Positions 54,134-62,730 of a stretch of DNA of 64,000 bases are shown here, in pieces (within the stretch, counting starts at the first letter, position 1; each line of letters begins with the position of its first letter). Under the pieces are notes generated by a model. It was not told the DNA's origin and did not search any database. It was given only the letters and a program-made list of their open reading frames with translations. Both the position numbers and the translations under genes were made by a program. Where the stretch lies: contig DLAL01000070.1 in the NCBI GenBank assembly GCA_002493945.1, positions 16,751 to 80,750 of the forward strand. The letters are read 5' to 3'. This DNA comes from Porphyromonadaceae bacterium UBA7048 (GTDB lineage: Bacteria > Bacteroidota > Bacteroidia > Bacteroidales > Muribaculaceae).

Positions 54134-54180
54134 AACGCCCAAAAAGCAAAAAAAACGCAATTTTGGGCGTTACTTTTATG
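54134..54180 (+). terminator. Terminator after the DUF308-like gene
   Basis: AACGCCCAAAA (54134-54144) and TTTTGGGCGTT (54161-54171) form an 11-bp perfect stem around a 16-nt A-rich loop, followed by ACTTTTATG. Confidence 0.7.
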
Positions 54181-54294
54181 CTTGAATGAAAAATAATTAC
54201 GATATTTGCACCGCGAAAAGGCAAAGCCCCTGCCGCTCATCCCGGCAGGTTCCACGCGCCAACTATAAATTTTCAATCGTTAAATCACATAACA

Positions 54295-54576
54295 ATGACT
54301 AAAGCCGACATCGTCAACGAAATCGCCAAGACTACCGGCATCGAAAAAGCCGCAGTCCTCGCCACCATCGAGAACTTCATGGAGATTGTTAAGGAATCGC
54401 TCGCCCAGGGTGAGAACGTTTACCTCCGTGGATTTGGCAGTTTCATCATCAAGACCCGTTGCGAAAAGACCGCCCGCAATATCTCCAAGAACACCACTAT
54501 CGTAATTCCCGAGCATAAAATTCCTGCCTTCAAGCCCGCTCGCGTGTTCATGGACGAAGTCAAGGCACAGCAGTAA
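54295..54576 (+). CDS. HU-family DNA-binding protein
   Basis: This 93-residue protein has the HU/IHF fold: TKADIVNEIAKTTGIEKAAVLATIENFMEIVKESLAQGENVYLRGFGSF, then a short arm region with basic residues (KTARNISKNTTIVIP) and PAFKPARVFMDEVKA at the end. HU compacts and bends DNA. A GATATTTG sequence at 54201-54208, 87 bp upstream, is close to a -7 box. A small basic-protein gene follows after a hairpin. Confidence 0.95.
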   Translation: MTKADIVNEIAKTTGIEKAAVLATIENFMEIVKESLAQGENVYLRGFGSFIIKTRCEKTARNISKNTTIVIPEHKIPAFKPARVFMDEVKAQQ

Positions 54577-54584
54577 AAAATCCT

Positions 54585-54619
54585 CTTCCCTGTGGCTTCC
54601 TCAGGCCGCAGCAGGGAAG
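54585..54619 (+). terminator. Hairpin after the HU gene
   Basis: CTTCCCTG (54585-54592) and CAGGGAAG (54612-54619) form an 8-bp stem; GGC/GCC pairs inside. Only A-rich sequence follows, so it may be a processing hairpin or attenuator rather than a full terminator. Confidence 0.45.
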
Positions 54620-54667
54620 AAAACGAAATATAACCATAATATTAACAACTCCTAAAGCGTAATTCAA

Positions 54668-54757
54668 ATGCCCAGCGGAAAGAAAAGAAAAGGCCACAAG
54701 ATGGCAACTCACAAGCGCAAAAAACGTCTGAGAAAGAATCGTCACAAGAAGAAATAA
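54668..54757 (+). CDS. AURKAIP1/COX24-domain mini-protein, ribosome-associated type
   Basis: This 29-residue, extremely basic protein begins MPSGKKRKGHKM and has an internal THKRKKRLRKNRHKKK tail: more than half of its residues are Lys or Arg. It matches the AURKAIP1/COX24 family, whose mitochondrial member mS38 is a small-subunit ribosomal protein; short bacterial members are conserved in Bacteroidetes. The ATG sits 91 bp after the HU gene and a strong hairpin-T-run terminator lies about 70 bp downstream. A role in the ribosome is family inference. Confidence 0.88.
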   Translation: MPSGKKRKGHKMATHKRKKRLRKNRHKKK

Positions 54758-54826
54758 GCCAACTGCTCCTCGCTTAGCTCTTCGCACGACTCCCAATGTG
54801 TCGTTGCTGAACGATTACATAAACGA

Positions 54827-54890
54827 GAACAAACTTCTGCGAGTCTTTCCGCCACAACCGGAACGGCCGGCGAAGTTTTGTTCTTCGTTT
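54827..54890 (+). terminator. Terminator before the RNase E/G gene
   Basis: GAACAAACTTC (54827-54837) pairs with GAAGTTTTGTTC (54872-54883) with one bulged T. A GGCCGG element lies in the loop and T-rich sequence (TTCGTTTGTTTTC) follows. Confidence 0.6.
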
Positions 54891-54928
54891 GTTTTCTACA
54901 TTTTTCAACACCCACTCATCTTAATTAA

Positions 54929-57142
54929 ATGAAAAGCGAACTTATTGTAGACGTACAGCCTGCCGAAGTTTCAAGCGCCCTTCTTGAGGACGGCCGTCTG
55001 GTCAGCCTTCAGAAAGAGGTGCGGAACATCGAGTACGCTGTCGGCGACATATACCTGGCCAAAGTAAAGAAACTGATGCCGGGCCTTAATGCCGCTTTCG
55101 TGAACGTGGGGTATGAAAAAGATGCATTCCTTCATTACCTGGACCTCGGCCCGCACTTCGCCACTTACGCCGAGTTCCTCAAACAACTCTTCGGCGACAG
55201 GCGCCACGCACCGCGCCTATCGCAAATCAGACTCCTGCCCGACATCGACAAACACGGCTCGATAAGCGGACTTCTCACTCCCGGGCAGGAACTCCTCGTG
55301 CAGATAGTCAAGGAGCCTATCTCCTCGAAAGGTCCGCGTCTCACCACAGAGATATCGCTCACCGGACGCTTCCTCGTGCTCACACCCTTTTCCGACAAAA
55401 TCTCCATATCGCAGAAAATCAAGTCGTCGGAGGAGAAAGTGCGTCTCCGCCAGCTCGTCGAAAGCATCAAGCCGCGCAATTTCGGCGTCATAGTGCGCAC
55501 ATCGGCAGAAGGCAAGAAAGTGGCCGAACTCAACCACGAGCTCAAGACCCTCGTCACAGCATTCGAGGAAGCATGCGCCAAGGCACAGCGCTCGCAGGCT
55601 CCCTCGCTTGTTTTCGAAGAGCAGAACCGCGTGGTCGGCATGCTCCGCGACGTGTTCAGCCCCTCCTTCGAGAACATCTACATCAACGACGCCGACACGC
55701 ACTCGCAGATTCTCAAGTACGTCAACCTCATCGCTCCCGAACGCCGCGACATAGTGAAGCTCTATCAGAAAGAGATTCCTATATTCGACCACTTCAGCGT
55801 CACCCGCCAGATCAAGTCGTCGTTCGGCAAGACAGTATCCTTTAAGTCCGGCGCATACATCATCATCGAGTCAACTGAAGCCCTGCACGTCATCGACGTC
55901 AACTCAGGCAACCGCTCCAAGGCCACCAACGACCAGGAGACCAACGCTCTCGAAGTGAATCTCCGCGCCGCCGACGAGATTGCCCGACAGCTCCGTCTGC
56001 GCGATATGGGCGGCATCATCGTGGTCGACTTCATCGATATGGCCAAAAGCGAACACCGCCAGCAGCTCTACGAGCACATGCGCGAAATCATGGCCAACGA
56101 CCGTGCCCGACACAACATCCTGCCGCTGAGCAAATTCGGACTGATGCAGATCACACGCCAGCGTGTGCGTCCGGCTCTCGACATCGCCACAGCCGAAAAG
56201 TGTCCCTCCTGTCAGGGCAAAGGCGAGGTGCCCCCGTCGATACTCTTCACAGACACCCTGTTCGAGAAACTCGAGTATCTGGTCACCACCCTCGGAAAGC
56301 GCGACTTCATCATGTACATACATCCGTATGTCGACGCCTACATCAAGCAGGGCTTCATATGGAACATGTACCGCTCATGGCGCCGTAAACTCGGACGCTG
56401 CTTCAAGATTCTGCCCGACGAATCGCTCGCATACCTCCAGTATCGCGTAGTCGACAAGGACAACAACGAAATCAGCGTGCGCGAGGCCAAAGACGACGGC
56501 CACAGCTCAGAGACGAAAGTAGCCGAAAAACGCCGTCGCGGCGAGGAAACCCGCGAAACCGAGGAACCCCGCAAAGCCGAGAAGCAGCCGCAGGCTCCGG
56601 CAAAGGCGGAAAAAGCAAAACAGCCGCAACCCAAGACAGAGAAAGTCCGCCAGCCTCAGCAGCCCAAAGAAGCAAAAGAAAAAGAACGTCCGGCACGTCA
56701 GCCTGAAACAGAGAAACCCAAGCAGCAGCCCAAACCTCAGCAGCCCTCAGGCGACAAGCCCAAAAAAGAACCGGTGCGCCGTCAGCTGGAACTCCTGCCT
56801 CCGCCGCCAGCCGAAGAAGATGCCGCACCGGCTCCAATCGAAGAAGACAAGCTCCCGGCACCCGCTCCCGAACCCGCACCGCAACCTGAAGAGGCTACGC
56901 CGTCCGAAACGCCTGTGCTGCCTGTCGACCAGACACCGGCAGCCGATGTCACCGAACCCGAAAACGAGGCCGATGACGAAATTGACGCCGACGACGACAG
57001 CGAAGCCGATGATACGGAAGACGCCGGCGAAACGTCTGATGACGGAACCGTCCAACCGAAGAAACGGCGTCGTCGCCGCCGCAAATCGCGTCGCCCTGCA
57101 GGCGACAAACCGTCACAAAGCGACAACGAACCAAAGGAATGA
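54929..57142 (+). CDS. RNase E/G family endoribonuclease with long disordered tail
   Basis: This 737-residue protein has an S1 domain with an EYAVGDIYLAKVKKLMPGLNAAFVNVG start, followed by the RNase H-like/DNase I-like catalytic core with both metal-ligand Asp residues (VIDVNSGNRS and VVDFIDMAKSEHR) and the zinc-link CPSCQGKGEVPPS. The catalytic part ends near residue 515. The remaining about 220 residues are low complexity: Lys/Glu/Gln/Pro-rich, then Glu/Asp/Pro-rich, then acidic, ending in a basic RRRRRKSRR block near 712-721. Plain RNase G lacks such a tail; in RNase E the tail scaffolds the degradosome. Confidence 0.93.
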   Translation: MKSELIVDVQPAEVSSALLEDGRLVSLQKEVRNIEYAVGDIYLAKVKKLMPGLNAAFVNVGYEKDAFLHYLDLGPHFATYAEFLKQLFGDRRHAPRLSQIRLLPDIDKHGSISGLLTPGQELLVQIVKEPISSKGPRLTTEISLTGRFLVLTPFSDKISISQKIKSSEEKVRLRQLVESIKPRNFGVIVRTSAEGKKVAELNHELKTLVTAFEEACAKAQRSQAPSLVFEEQNRVVGMLRDVFSPSFENIYINDADTHSQILKYVNLIAPERRDIVKLYQKEIPIFDHFSVTRQIKSSFGKTVSFKSGAYIIIESTEALHVIDVNSGNRSKATNDQETNALEVNLRAADEIARQLRLRDMGGIIVVDFIDMAKSEHRQQLYEHMREIMANDRARHNILPLSKFGLMQITRQRVRPALDIATAEKCPSCQGKGEVPPSILFTDTLFEKLEYLVTTLGKRDFIMYIHPYVDAYIKQGFIWNMYRSWRRKLGRCFKILPDESLAYLQYRVVDKDNNEISVREAKDDGHSSETKVAEKRRRGEETRETEEPRKAEKQPQAPAKAEKAKQPQPKTEKVRQPQQPKEAKEKERPARQPETEKPKQQPKPQQPSGDKPKKEPVRRQLELLPPPPAEEDAAPAPIEEDKLPAPAPEPAPQPEEATPSETPVLPVDQTPAADVTEPENEADDEIDADDDSEADDTEDAGETSDDGTVQPKKRRRRRRKSRRPAGDKPSQSDNEPKE

Positions 57143-57164
57143 TCCATACCCCTCACTCACACAG

Positions 57165-57201
57165 AGGCTGCGCCGCACAGAGTCGGCGCAGCCTTTATTT
57201 T
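57165..57201 (+). terminator. Terminator after the RNase E/G gene
   Basis: AGGCTGCGCCG (57165-57175) and CGGCGCAGCCT (57184-57194) form a perfect 11-bp stem with an 8-nt loop, followed by TTATTTT. Confidence 0.9.
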
Positions 57202-57221
57202 CGGCGACAGGAATTTTTTCG

Positions 57222-57229
57222 TACCTTTG
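57222..57229 (+). promoter_or_regulatory. -7 box upstream of menA and the membrane-protein array
   Basis: TACCTTTG is an exact TAnnTTTG match, 39 bp before the menA ATG and just after the terminator. No clear -33 TTTG is visible; a T-rich stretch lies in the expected place. Confidence 0.55.
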
Positions 57230-57268
57230 CACATATTTTTTCCGCTCTGAAACTCAATACATAAACAT

Positions 57269-58144
57269 ATGGTCAAATCCTGGATAGAAGCCATGCGTCT
57301 GCGCACGCTCCCCGTATCGGTCGCCGGCGTCATCATGGCATGGGCCTACGCCATAGCCGACGGCACATTCAAGCCGATTCCGGCGCTGCTGTGCCTCATA
57401 TTCGCCGTACTCTGTCAGATTGCATCCAACTTTGCCAACGAATACTATGACTACCGGGCCGGACGCGACCGAGCCGGACGCGAAGGTCCGCGCCGCGGCG
57501 TCACCGAAGGCGACATCACTCCCCGGGCCATGAAACTCGCCACCTACGGCACACTCATCGCCGCCGCCCTTATAGGGCTCGCCCTCACATACTGGGGCGG
57601 CCTGTGGCTCATCATCCCCGGCATAGCCATCGCCATAGGCGCCCTGGCCTACAGCACCGGGCCGTGGCCGCTGTCAACCCACTGTATGGGCGAAGCTGCC
57701 GTCATCATCTTCTTCGGCATCGTCCCGGTCAACCTCACCTACTACGTACAGTCCCTCGCGTGGTCGGCCGACGCGCTCACGGGTTCAGTAGTCATCGGTC
57801 TCCTCGCTGCCGACGTGCTCATCGTGAACAACACGCGCGACATTCCCGACGACCGCGCCGTCGGCAAGCACACCCTCGCCACCGCCCTCGGACGCCGCGC
57901 CATGACAGCGCTCTACATCATCTTCGGGCTCTCCGTCCTGACCATGCTTCCGCAGTGGTCGTCGCTCGGCGGTGAGCTCCTCGCCGCCGTCCCCTGCCTC
58001 TTTGCAGGCGCATTTCTCGGCATCGGTATCCTCATCAGCCGTCGCCACGGCTCAGCCCTCACCCCCTGCCTCGCCCTCACCTCCGTATTCATGCTGCTCT
58101 ACTCCCTGTCATTCCTCACCGCCACGATATGCTCCGCCGACTGA
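57269..58144 (+). CDS. menA: MenA, 1,4-dihydroxy-2-naphthoate polyprenyltransferase
   Basis: This 291-residue polytopic UbiA-family protein has the first Asp-rich motif N-x3-D-x3-G-R-D at residues 57-67 (ANEYYDYRAGRD) and the second DIPDDRAVGKHTLATALG, as in MenA. It attaches the polyprenyl chain to dihydroxynaphthoate in menaquinone biosynthesis. The C-terminal 16 bp overlap the first gene of the membrane-protein array; no other men genes are in view. Confidence 0.93.
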   Translation: MVKSWIEAMRLRTLPVSVAGVIMAWAYAIADGTFKPIPALLCLIFAVLCQIASNFANEYYDYRAGRDRAGREGPRRGVTEGDITPRAMKLATYGTLIAAALIGLALTYWGGLWLIIPGIAIAIGALAYSTGPWPLSTHCMGEAAVIIFFGIVPVNLTYYVQSLAWSADALTGSVVIGLLAADVLIVNNTRDIPDDRAVGKHTLATALGRRAMTALYIIFGLSVLTMLPQWSSLGGELLAAVPCLFAGAFLGIGILISRRHGSALTPCLALTSVFMLLYSLSFLTATICSAD

Positions 58145-59676
58145 AGTCTCCCTACGTAGCCGTCACGCTCATCTTCACCTGCCTGTACACTGCCATGTTC
58201 ATGCTGATGCCGATGATGTTCGACGACGTATGGTTCAGATATTACCTTCAGCCATTCCTGCACGAGCCGTCGTGGGCCAATCTGTGGGAAGGACTTATTG
58301 AAAATCACCGGGTCTGCGCCGTAGAGGATAACGTGCGCATCCCGAACACCATCATGCCGCTGCTGGTCATCTTCACCAACCGGATTCCGGCCGTCCTCAA
58401 CGGAGCATGTGTCGGACTCAGCCTGTGGCTCGGCGCCGAAGTGACCGGAGTATGGCGGAAATCGCCGCTCGGTTTCAGCCTCTGGATAGTCGGCTTCACC
58501 TTACTGCTGCCGTGGGCCGACCATATGTTCGGAGTGGCTTTTGCGACAAATTATGTGCCGCTGACGGCCCTGACGCTGACAGTCTGCCTACTCTTTCTGC
58601 GAGACCGTACTTCACCGTGGCTGCTGCTCTCCATCAGTTTCCTCACGGGGATGTGGCATGAAGCCGGCATCGCCACCCTTTTGGGATGTGTTACCGCCGT
58701 GGCTCTGTTCTTCAGGAAATACCGCAATAAGCAGGCAGCTGGTATAGCCGCAGGATGTATCGCGGCCCTGTCAGTGTACTTCCTGGCGCCTGCGACAGCA
58801 GCGAAGCTCGGCGAGTCAGCTCCGACACTGCGCAGTTTCTTCACGTTCTCGTTCAATATCATCTACGGCATATGGTACTTCGTCTACCTCCTTGCCATGG
58901 CGTTCTGTCTTGCTTTCAAGTCAGTGAGAGCGAGACTCTTAAATCCCACCACCATGCTGTGTGCCGGTGGAGCCACTGCAGGCTGGATATTGTTCCGGCT
59001 GTTTCCCTACACTGACCATACCGCATGGCCCATGCTCGTATTCGTCGCCTTGGGAGCGGCATGTATCGTCAAGGCCACGGTTCCTGCCAACCGCATCTCC
59101 ATCGCCGTCGCCATCATCATCACGACAGCCTGCACAGTCCAGTCGGCCTTATGTCTGCCCTGGTTCGCCCGTCTGCGGCATGAACAGGAGTATGCAGTGG
59201 CACTGGCCGGAGCCAATCCCGGCAAGAGCGGACTTTTCGCGCCCCTGACCTTGCCGGCCGAGCAGCCGCTGTATCTATTCGGCCATCCCAACTTCAACTC
59301 TCTGATGAAATACGGCTATCCAGTCACACACGTCGTCCCCGAAAGGCTGAAAGATTTCAGCCCGGAAAAGGCAGAGTCTATCGGACTTGACGGCACGGAA
59401 GCCTACCTCTATAACGGACTGATAGTACTCCCTAATCAGCCACTCGAACAGGTTCACTGGAATTGTATGGTCGAATATAACGGTAAAGATATACTGCCGT
59501 CGTACTGCATCCGCTCATACTTCATGAACGAAGCCGGGACCTTCGTCCATGTACGTCCGTATCAGCCGCTGCGCAAGGCCGCCATGAGCACTGTGACTGG
59601 CTTCCGCCTCGACACTGACAATCTCAGGATTGACCCTTATGAATGTCTTTACGAAATTGATTATATACGAAACTGA
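58129..59676 (+). CDS. DUF6056-like polytopic membrane protein, array member 1 (GT-C-like)
   Basis: This 515-residue protein has about ten hydrophobic segments and a soluble C-terminal region of about 150 residues. N-terminal markers: Asp32-Asp33 in MMFDDVWFRYYL and Asp67 in AVEDNVRIPN. Other shared blocks: FATNYVP, MWHE, CLPWFARLR, and DFSPEKAESIG before the Y-x-Y-N-G-L-I-V-L-P stretch. The acidic pair in the first extracytoplasmic loop is a GT-C glycosyltransferase hallmark, but no donor or acceptor is known. The ATG lies 16 bp inside menA. Closest relative in the window is the next gene (same LKSPYVAVTL start). Confidence 0.72.
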   Translation: MLRRLKSPYVAVTLIFTCLYTAMFMLMPMMFDDVWFRYYLQPFLHEPSWANLWEGLIENHRVCAVEDNVRIPNTIMPLLVIFTNRIPAVLNGACVGLSLWLGAEVTGVWRKSPLGFSLWIVGFTLLLPWADHMFGVAFATNYVPLTALTLTVCLLFLRDRTSPWLLLSISFLTGMWHEAGIATLLGCVTAVALFFRKYRNKQAAGIAAGCIAALSVYFLAPATAAKLGESAPTLRSFFTFSFNIIYGIWYFVYLLAMAFCLAFKSVRARLLNPTTMLCAGGATAGWILFRLFPYTDHTAWPMLVFVALGAACIVKATVPANRISIAVAIIITTACTVQSALCLPWFARLRHEQEYAVALAGANPGKSGLFAPLTLPAEQPLYLFGHPNFNSLMKYGYPVTHVVPERLKDFSPEKAESIGLDGTEAYLYNGLIVLPNQPLEQVHWNCMVEYNGKDILPSYCIRSYFMNEAGTFVHVRPYQPLRKAAMSTVTGFRLDTDNLRIDPYECLYEIDYIRN

Positions 59677-59689
59677 CTGTCTACGCATC

Positions 59690-61225
59690 ATGCTCACCCG
59701 ACTGAAATCGCCATATGTTGCCGTCACACTTGTGTTCACAGCACTGTTTATAGCCATGTTCAGGCTCATGCCTGTCATGCACGATGACATATGGTATAGA
59801 TACTATCTTTATGACTATCTGCAGAACCCGACCTGGGACAATTTCCTGAAGGGGTTCTTGGATAACTTCGAATTCCGCAGCACGAAAGATAATATCCGGA
59901 TTCCCAACCTGATAATGCCGGTGCTCATAGGATTCACCAACTGGATTCCGGCCATACTGAACGGATGCTGCCTCGGCCTGACTGTATGGCTTGGAGCAAA
60001 ACTCACAGGCATATGGCGCAGGTCGGCGGCCGGATTCACCGTATGGCTTCTGGGTGTTCTGTACATGCTCCCGTGGGCGTGCTATATGTTCGGCACCGCA
60101 TATGCCACCAACTATGTGCCGACCATGGTACTCGTGCTCCTCTGCACACTTCTGTATTTCCGACCCCGTACGTCCGTATGGACCCTTTTCGGCATAAGTC
60201 TGCTGTCGAGCATGTGGCATGAATCGGCCCTTGCGACTCTTGTCGGAGGGGTATGCGGTCTCATGATATTCGACCGCTCGTACCGCGACCGACGCAGCGC
60301 AGCCGTGCTCGCAGGGTGTCTCATAGCATTCGCAGTCTATTTTTTGGCTTCGGCGACAACGAATCGAATCGGTTGGGAATTCAATATGTGGGAGTTCAAG
60401 CACCTCACTTCAGGCATATTCTATTCCATATGGTTCTACATATACGTCATCGTCGTCGCAGTACTTCTCATGAAGAAATCCACGCGTACACGTATATGGA
60501 CTCCGCTCCTGATATACATCACTGCTGGAGCCGTGGCCGGATGGTGCGTACATCGCGTGTTTTCATCGAACGAGCGCGCCTCGTGGATGATGCTCGTGTT
60601 CACAGCCCTCGGATTCGCCGTCATCGTCCGCACTTTCGTACGGTCATCAAGACTTGTCCGCCTGAGTTCTGCCGCACTTATACTGCTCTGCATGGCACAG
60701 CACGCAGCATGTCTCCCGTGGTTCCAGAGACTGCGTAACGAGCAGGAATATGCTGTGGCCCTGGCCAAAGCGAATCCCGGGAAGGAAGGTCTTTTCGCTC
60801 CCATGACCTTGCCCACCGAGCAGCCGCTCTATACACTCGGACGCCCCAATTTCAACTCATACAATCAGTTCGGGTTTCCGCTTTTTCAGGTTGTCCCTGA
60901 CCGTCTGCGCGACTTCAGCCCGGAGAAAGCCACACCCATCGGCATGGACGGCTGCGAGGCATACCTGTACAAAGGCCTGATAGTGCTTCCCTATCAGCGC
61001 ATCGACCAGACCAACCGGCTGTGCGACGTCAGATACGGGACGAGCTATCCGCGCCTCACATCATGCAGCATATCGTACTTCTCCAACGATGCCGGCAAGT
61101 TCGTGCTTATACGCGTTTCTCATCAGCTCAATCTCATCATCAACGAGGATATCACGGGCTTCTATCTCCGTGATTATTCCTATGACAACCAATTCGCTTA
61201 CCTCTACGACGTAAAATATCTATGA
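59690..61225 (+). CDS. DUF6056-like polytopic membrane protein, array member 2 (GT-C-like)
   Basis: The start at 59690 (Met-Leu-Thr-Arg-Leu-Lys) aligns exactly with the start of member 1; an upstream Met at 59630 would add residues inside the previous gene and was rejected. The 511-residue protein keeps the same marker spacing: Asp32-Asp33 in MHDDIWYRYYL, Asp67 in TKDNIRIPN, then ATNYVP, MWHES, CLPWFQRLR and DFSPEKATPIG. It is the nearest paralogue of member 1, with which it shares many identical stretches, so the pair arose by local duplication. Confidence 0.72.
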   Translation: MLTRLKSPYVAVTLVFTALFIAMFRLMPVMHDDIWYRYYLYDYLQNPTWDNFLKGFLDNFEFRSTKDNIRIPNLIMPVLIGFTNWIPAILNGCCLGLTVWLGAKLTGIWRRSAAGFTVWLLGVLYMLPWACYMFGTAYATNYVPTMVLVLLCTLLYFRPRTSVWTLFGISLLSSMWHESALATLVGGVCGLMIFDRSYRDRRSAAVLAGCLIAFAVYFLASATTNRIGWEFNMWEFKHLTSGIFYSIWFYIYVIVVAVLLMKKSTRTRIWTPLLIYITAGAVAGWCVHRVFSSNERASWMMLVFTALGFAVIVRTFVRSSRLVRLSSAALILLCMAQHAACLPWFQRLRNEQEYAVALAKANPGKEGLFAPMTLPTEQPLYTLGRPNFNSYNQFGFPLFQVVPDRLRDFSPEKATPIGMDGCEAYLYKGLIVLPYQRIDQTNRLCDVRYGTSYPRLTSCSISYFSNDAGKFVLIRVSHQLNLIINEDITGFYLRDYSYDNQFAYLYDVKYL

Positions 61226-62730
61226 AAGACTCGACGAAAGACATAATATGGTATTCGACGATTGTGCTGGTCATGATTGTCGCATATATGCTGTTCTGGT
61301 ATACGCCGTACATGATTGATGATGTGTGGTACGGAGACATATTCATGCGTGATTACAATAGGACGGGAACTTTCGCCGACTGGTGGCGAAATGTATGTAC
61401 AAATTTTATTTTCCGTATAACCGAAGACAACGGACGTATTCCCAATCTCTTCGGGTCTGCCTTGATAACACTTCCGAACCTCTTTATATCCCTGATGCTA
61501 AGTCTCTGTCTCGGAGCCACATTGTGGGCCGGCGGTCTGATTATCGGACGCCGCGCCTCCCTGCTGGCACTGGGCATTTGGACTGCCGGAACAATATTCC
61601 TCGAACCGTGGTACGACGGTATGTACACACGCATGTTCGCGCTCAACTATATCCCCACTACAGCACTGACACTGGCTTTGTTGTATTTCATATTGCATGA
61701 TACCATCCGGAAGCCCTGGCTGATTGTAACAGCCGGCTTCCTTGGCAGCTTGTGGAATGAGAGTCTCATGTTCACACTTCTCGGAGGCATCATCGGCATC
61801 ACTCTGTGCTTCAAGCAGTACCGCACACGCAACATCGTCCTTTGGACTGCCGGCCTCGTCCTGGCGTGCGTATATTATTTTAGTATCCCGTGCACGTATG
61901 TACGCATGGACCGACAGTTCCATTGGTACGGTCTTTACCAGTTCTGGCGTGGCGCCCTCATAAGCGTTCCGTTCTATATCCTGGTCATAAGCGTCGGTCT
62001 GGGTCTAATGTTCAAGGCCACACGCAAGCGGCTTTTCACACCCGAACTTGCTTTCATATTCGGAGGCGCATTAGCAGCCTGGGTTCTGTTCCGCTGCTAT
62101 ATGAACTGTTATCGCGTAACGTGGCAATACATCTGTCTTGTCTCATTAGGAATGGCATATATCGCCAATCAACTGATACGCCCCTCCCGACTGACATCCG
62201 CCGCAGGACTTGTGCTTCTCGCAGCTTCCATCATACAGCCGGCATTCTGTATGCCCTGGGTACTGAGGCTTCGTGAAGAAGAAGGTATTATGAGAAAATT
62301 AGGCGAAAATTACCCGGATTCGACCGGCATGTTCTCGCCGCAGACGACATCGCGCTATGTTTCTCTCTACACACTGAACCGAATCTGTTTTAATCTGGTC
62401 TACATACACGGCGATACTCAATACCGCAATTTTATTCCGGATTTCCTGCTCGATTTCAATCCGGAGAAGTGCCGCGATGTGGGCCGTGGACTCCCGGTCT
62501 ATCACTACAAGGGCGAATTCATCATCCCGGGCGAATGTACTTCCGATATAGGAAAATATGATGTCACTCTGCATTATACTGACGGAGCTTCATATTATGA
62601 GAAGGCTTGCGTGTGCGGCTTCACGAATGATGCCGGGCATTTCCAGCGGATTCTCATACATGAACCGTTCTTCAGCGCCAAGTGCAGAACAATTGAAAAC
62701 GTAGAAATACAGCCGGCATGCGAAGAATAG
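61222..62730 (+). CDS. DUF6056-like polytopic membrane protein, array member 3 (GT-C-like)
   Basis: The ATG overlaps the stop of member 2 by 4 bp. The 502-residue protein has Asp33-Asp34 in YMIDDVWYGDI, Asp69 in ITEDNGRIPNLF, ALNYIP, LWNES, CMPWVLRLR and DFNPEKCRDVG. It forms a subgroup with member 4 (DNGRxPNLFG). Third-position codon use is more AT-rich here than in the neighbouring genes, possibly because of more recent acquisition or relaxed selection. Function unknown. Confidence 0.72.
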   Translation: MKDSTKDIIWYSTIVLVMIVAYMLFWYTPYMIDDVWYGDIFMRDYNRTGTFADWWRNVCTNFIFRITEDNGRIPNLFGSALITLPNLFISLMLSLCLGATLWAGGLIIGRRASLLALGIWTAGTIFLEPWYDGMYTRMFALNYIPTTALTLALLYFILHDTIRKPWLIVTAGFLGSLWNESLMFTLLGGIIGITLCFKQYRTRNIVLWTAGLVLACVYYFSIPCTYVRMDRQFHWYGLYQFWRGALISVPFYILVISVGLGLMFKATRKRLFTPELAFIFGGALAAWVLFRCYMNCYRVTWQYICLVSLGMAYIANQLIRPSRLTSAAGLVLLAASIIQPAFCMPWVLRLREEEGIMRKLGENYPDSTGMFSPQTTSRYVSLYTLNRICFNLVYIHGDTQYRNFIPDFLLDFNPEKCRDVGRGLPVYHYKGEFIIPGECTSDIGKYDVTLHYTDGASYYEKACVCGFTNDAGHFQRILIHEPFFSAKCRTIENVEIQPACEE

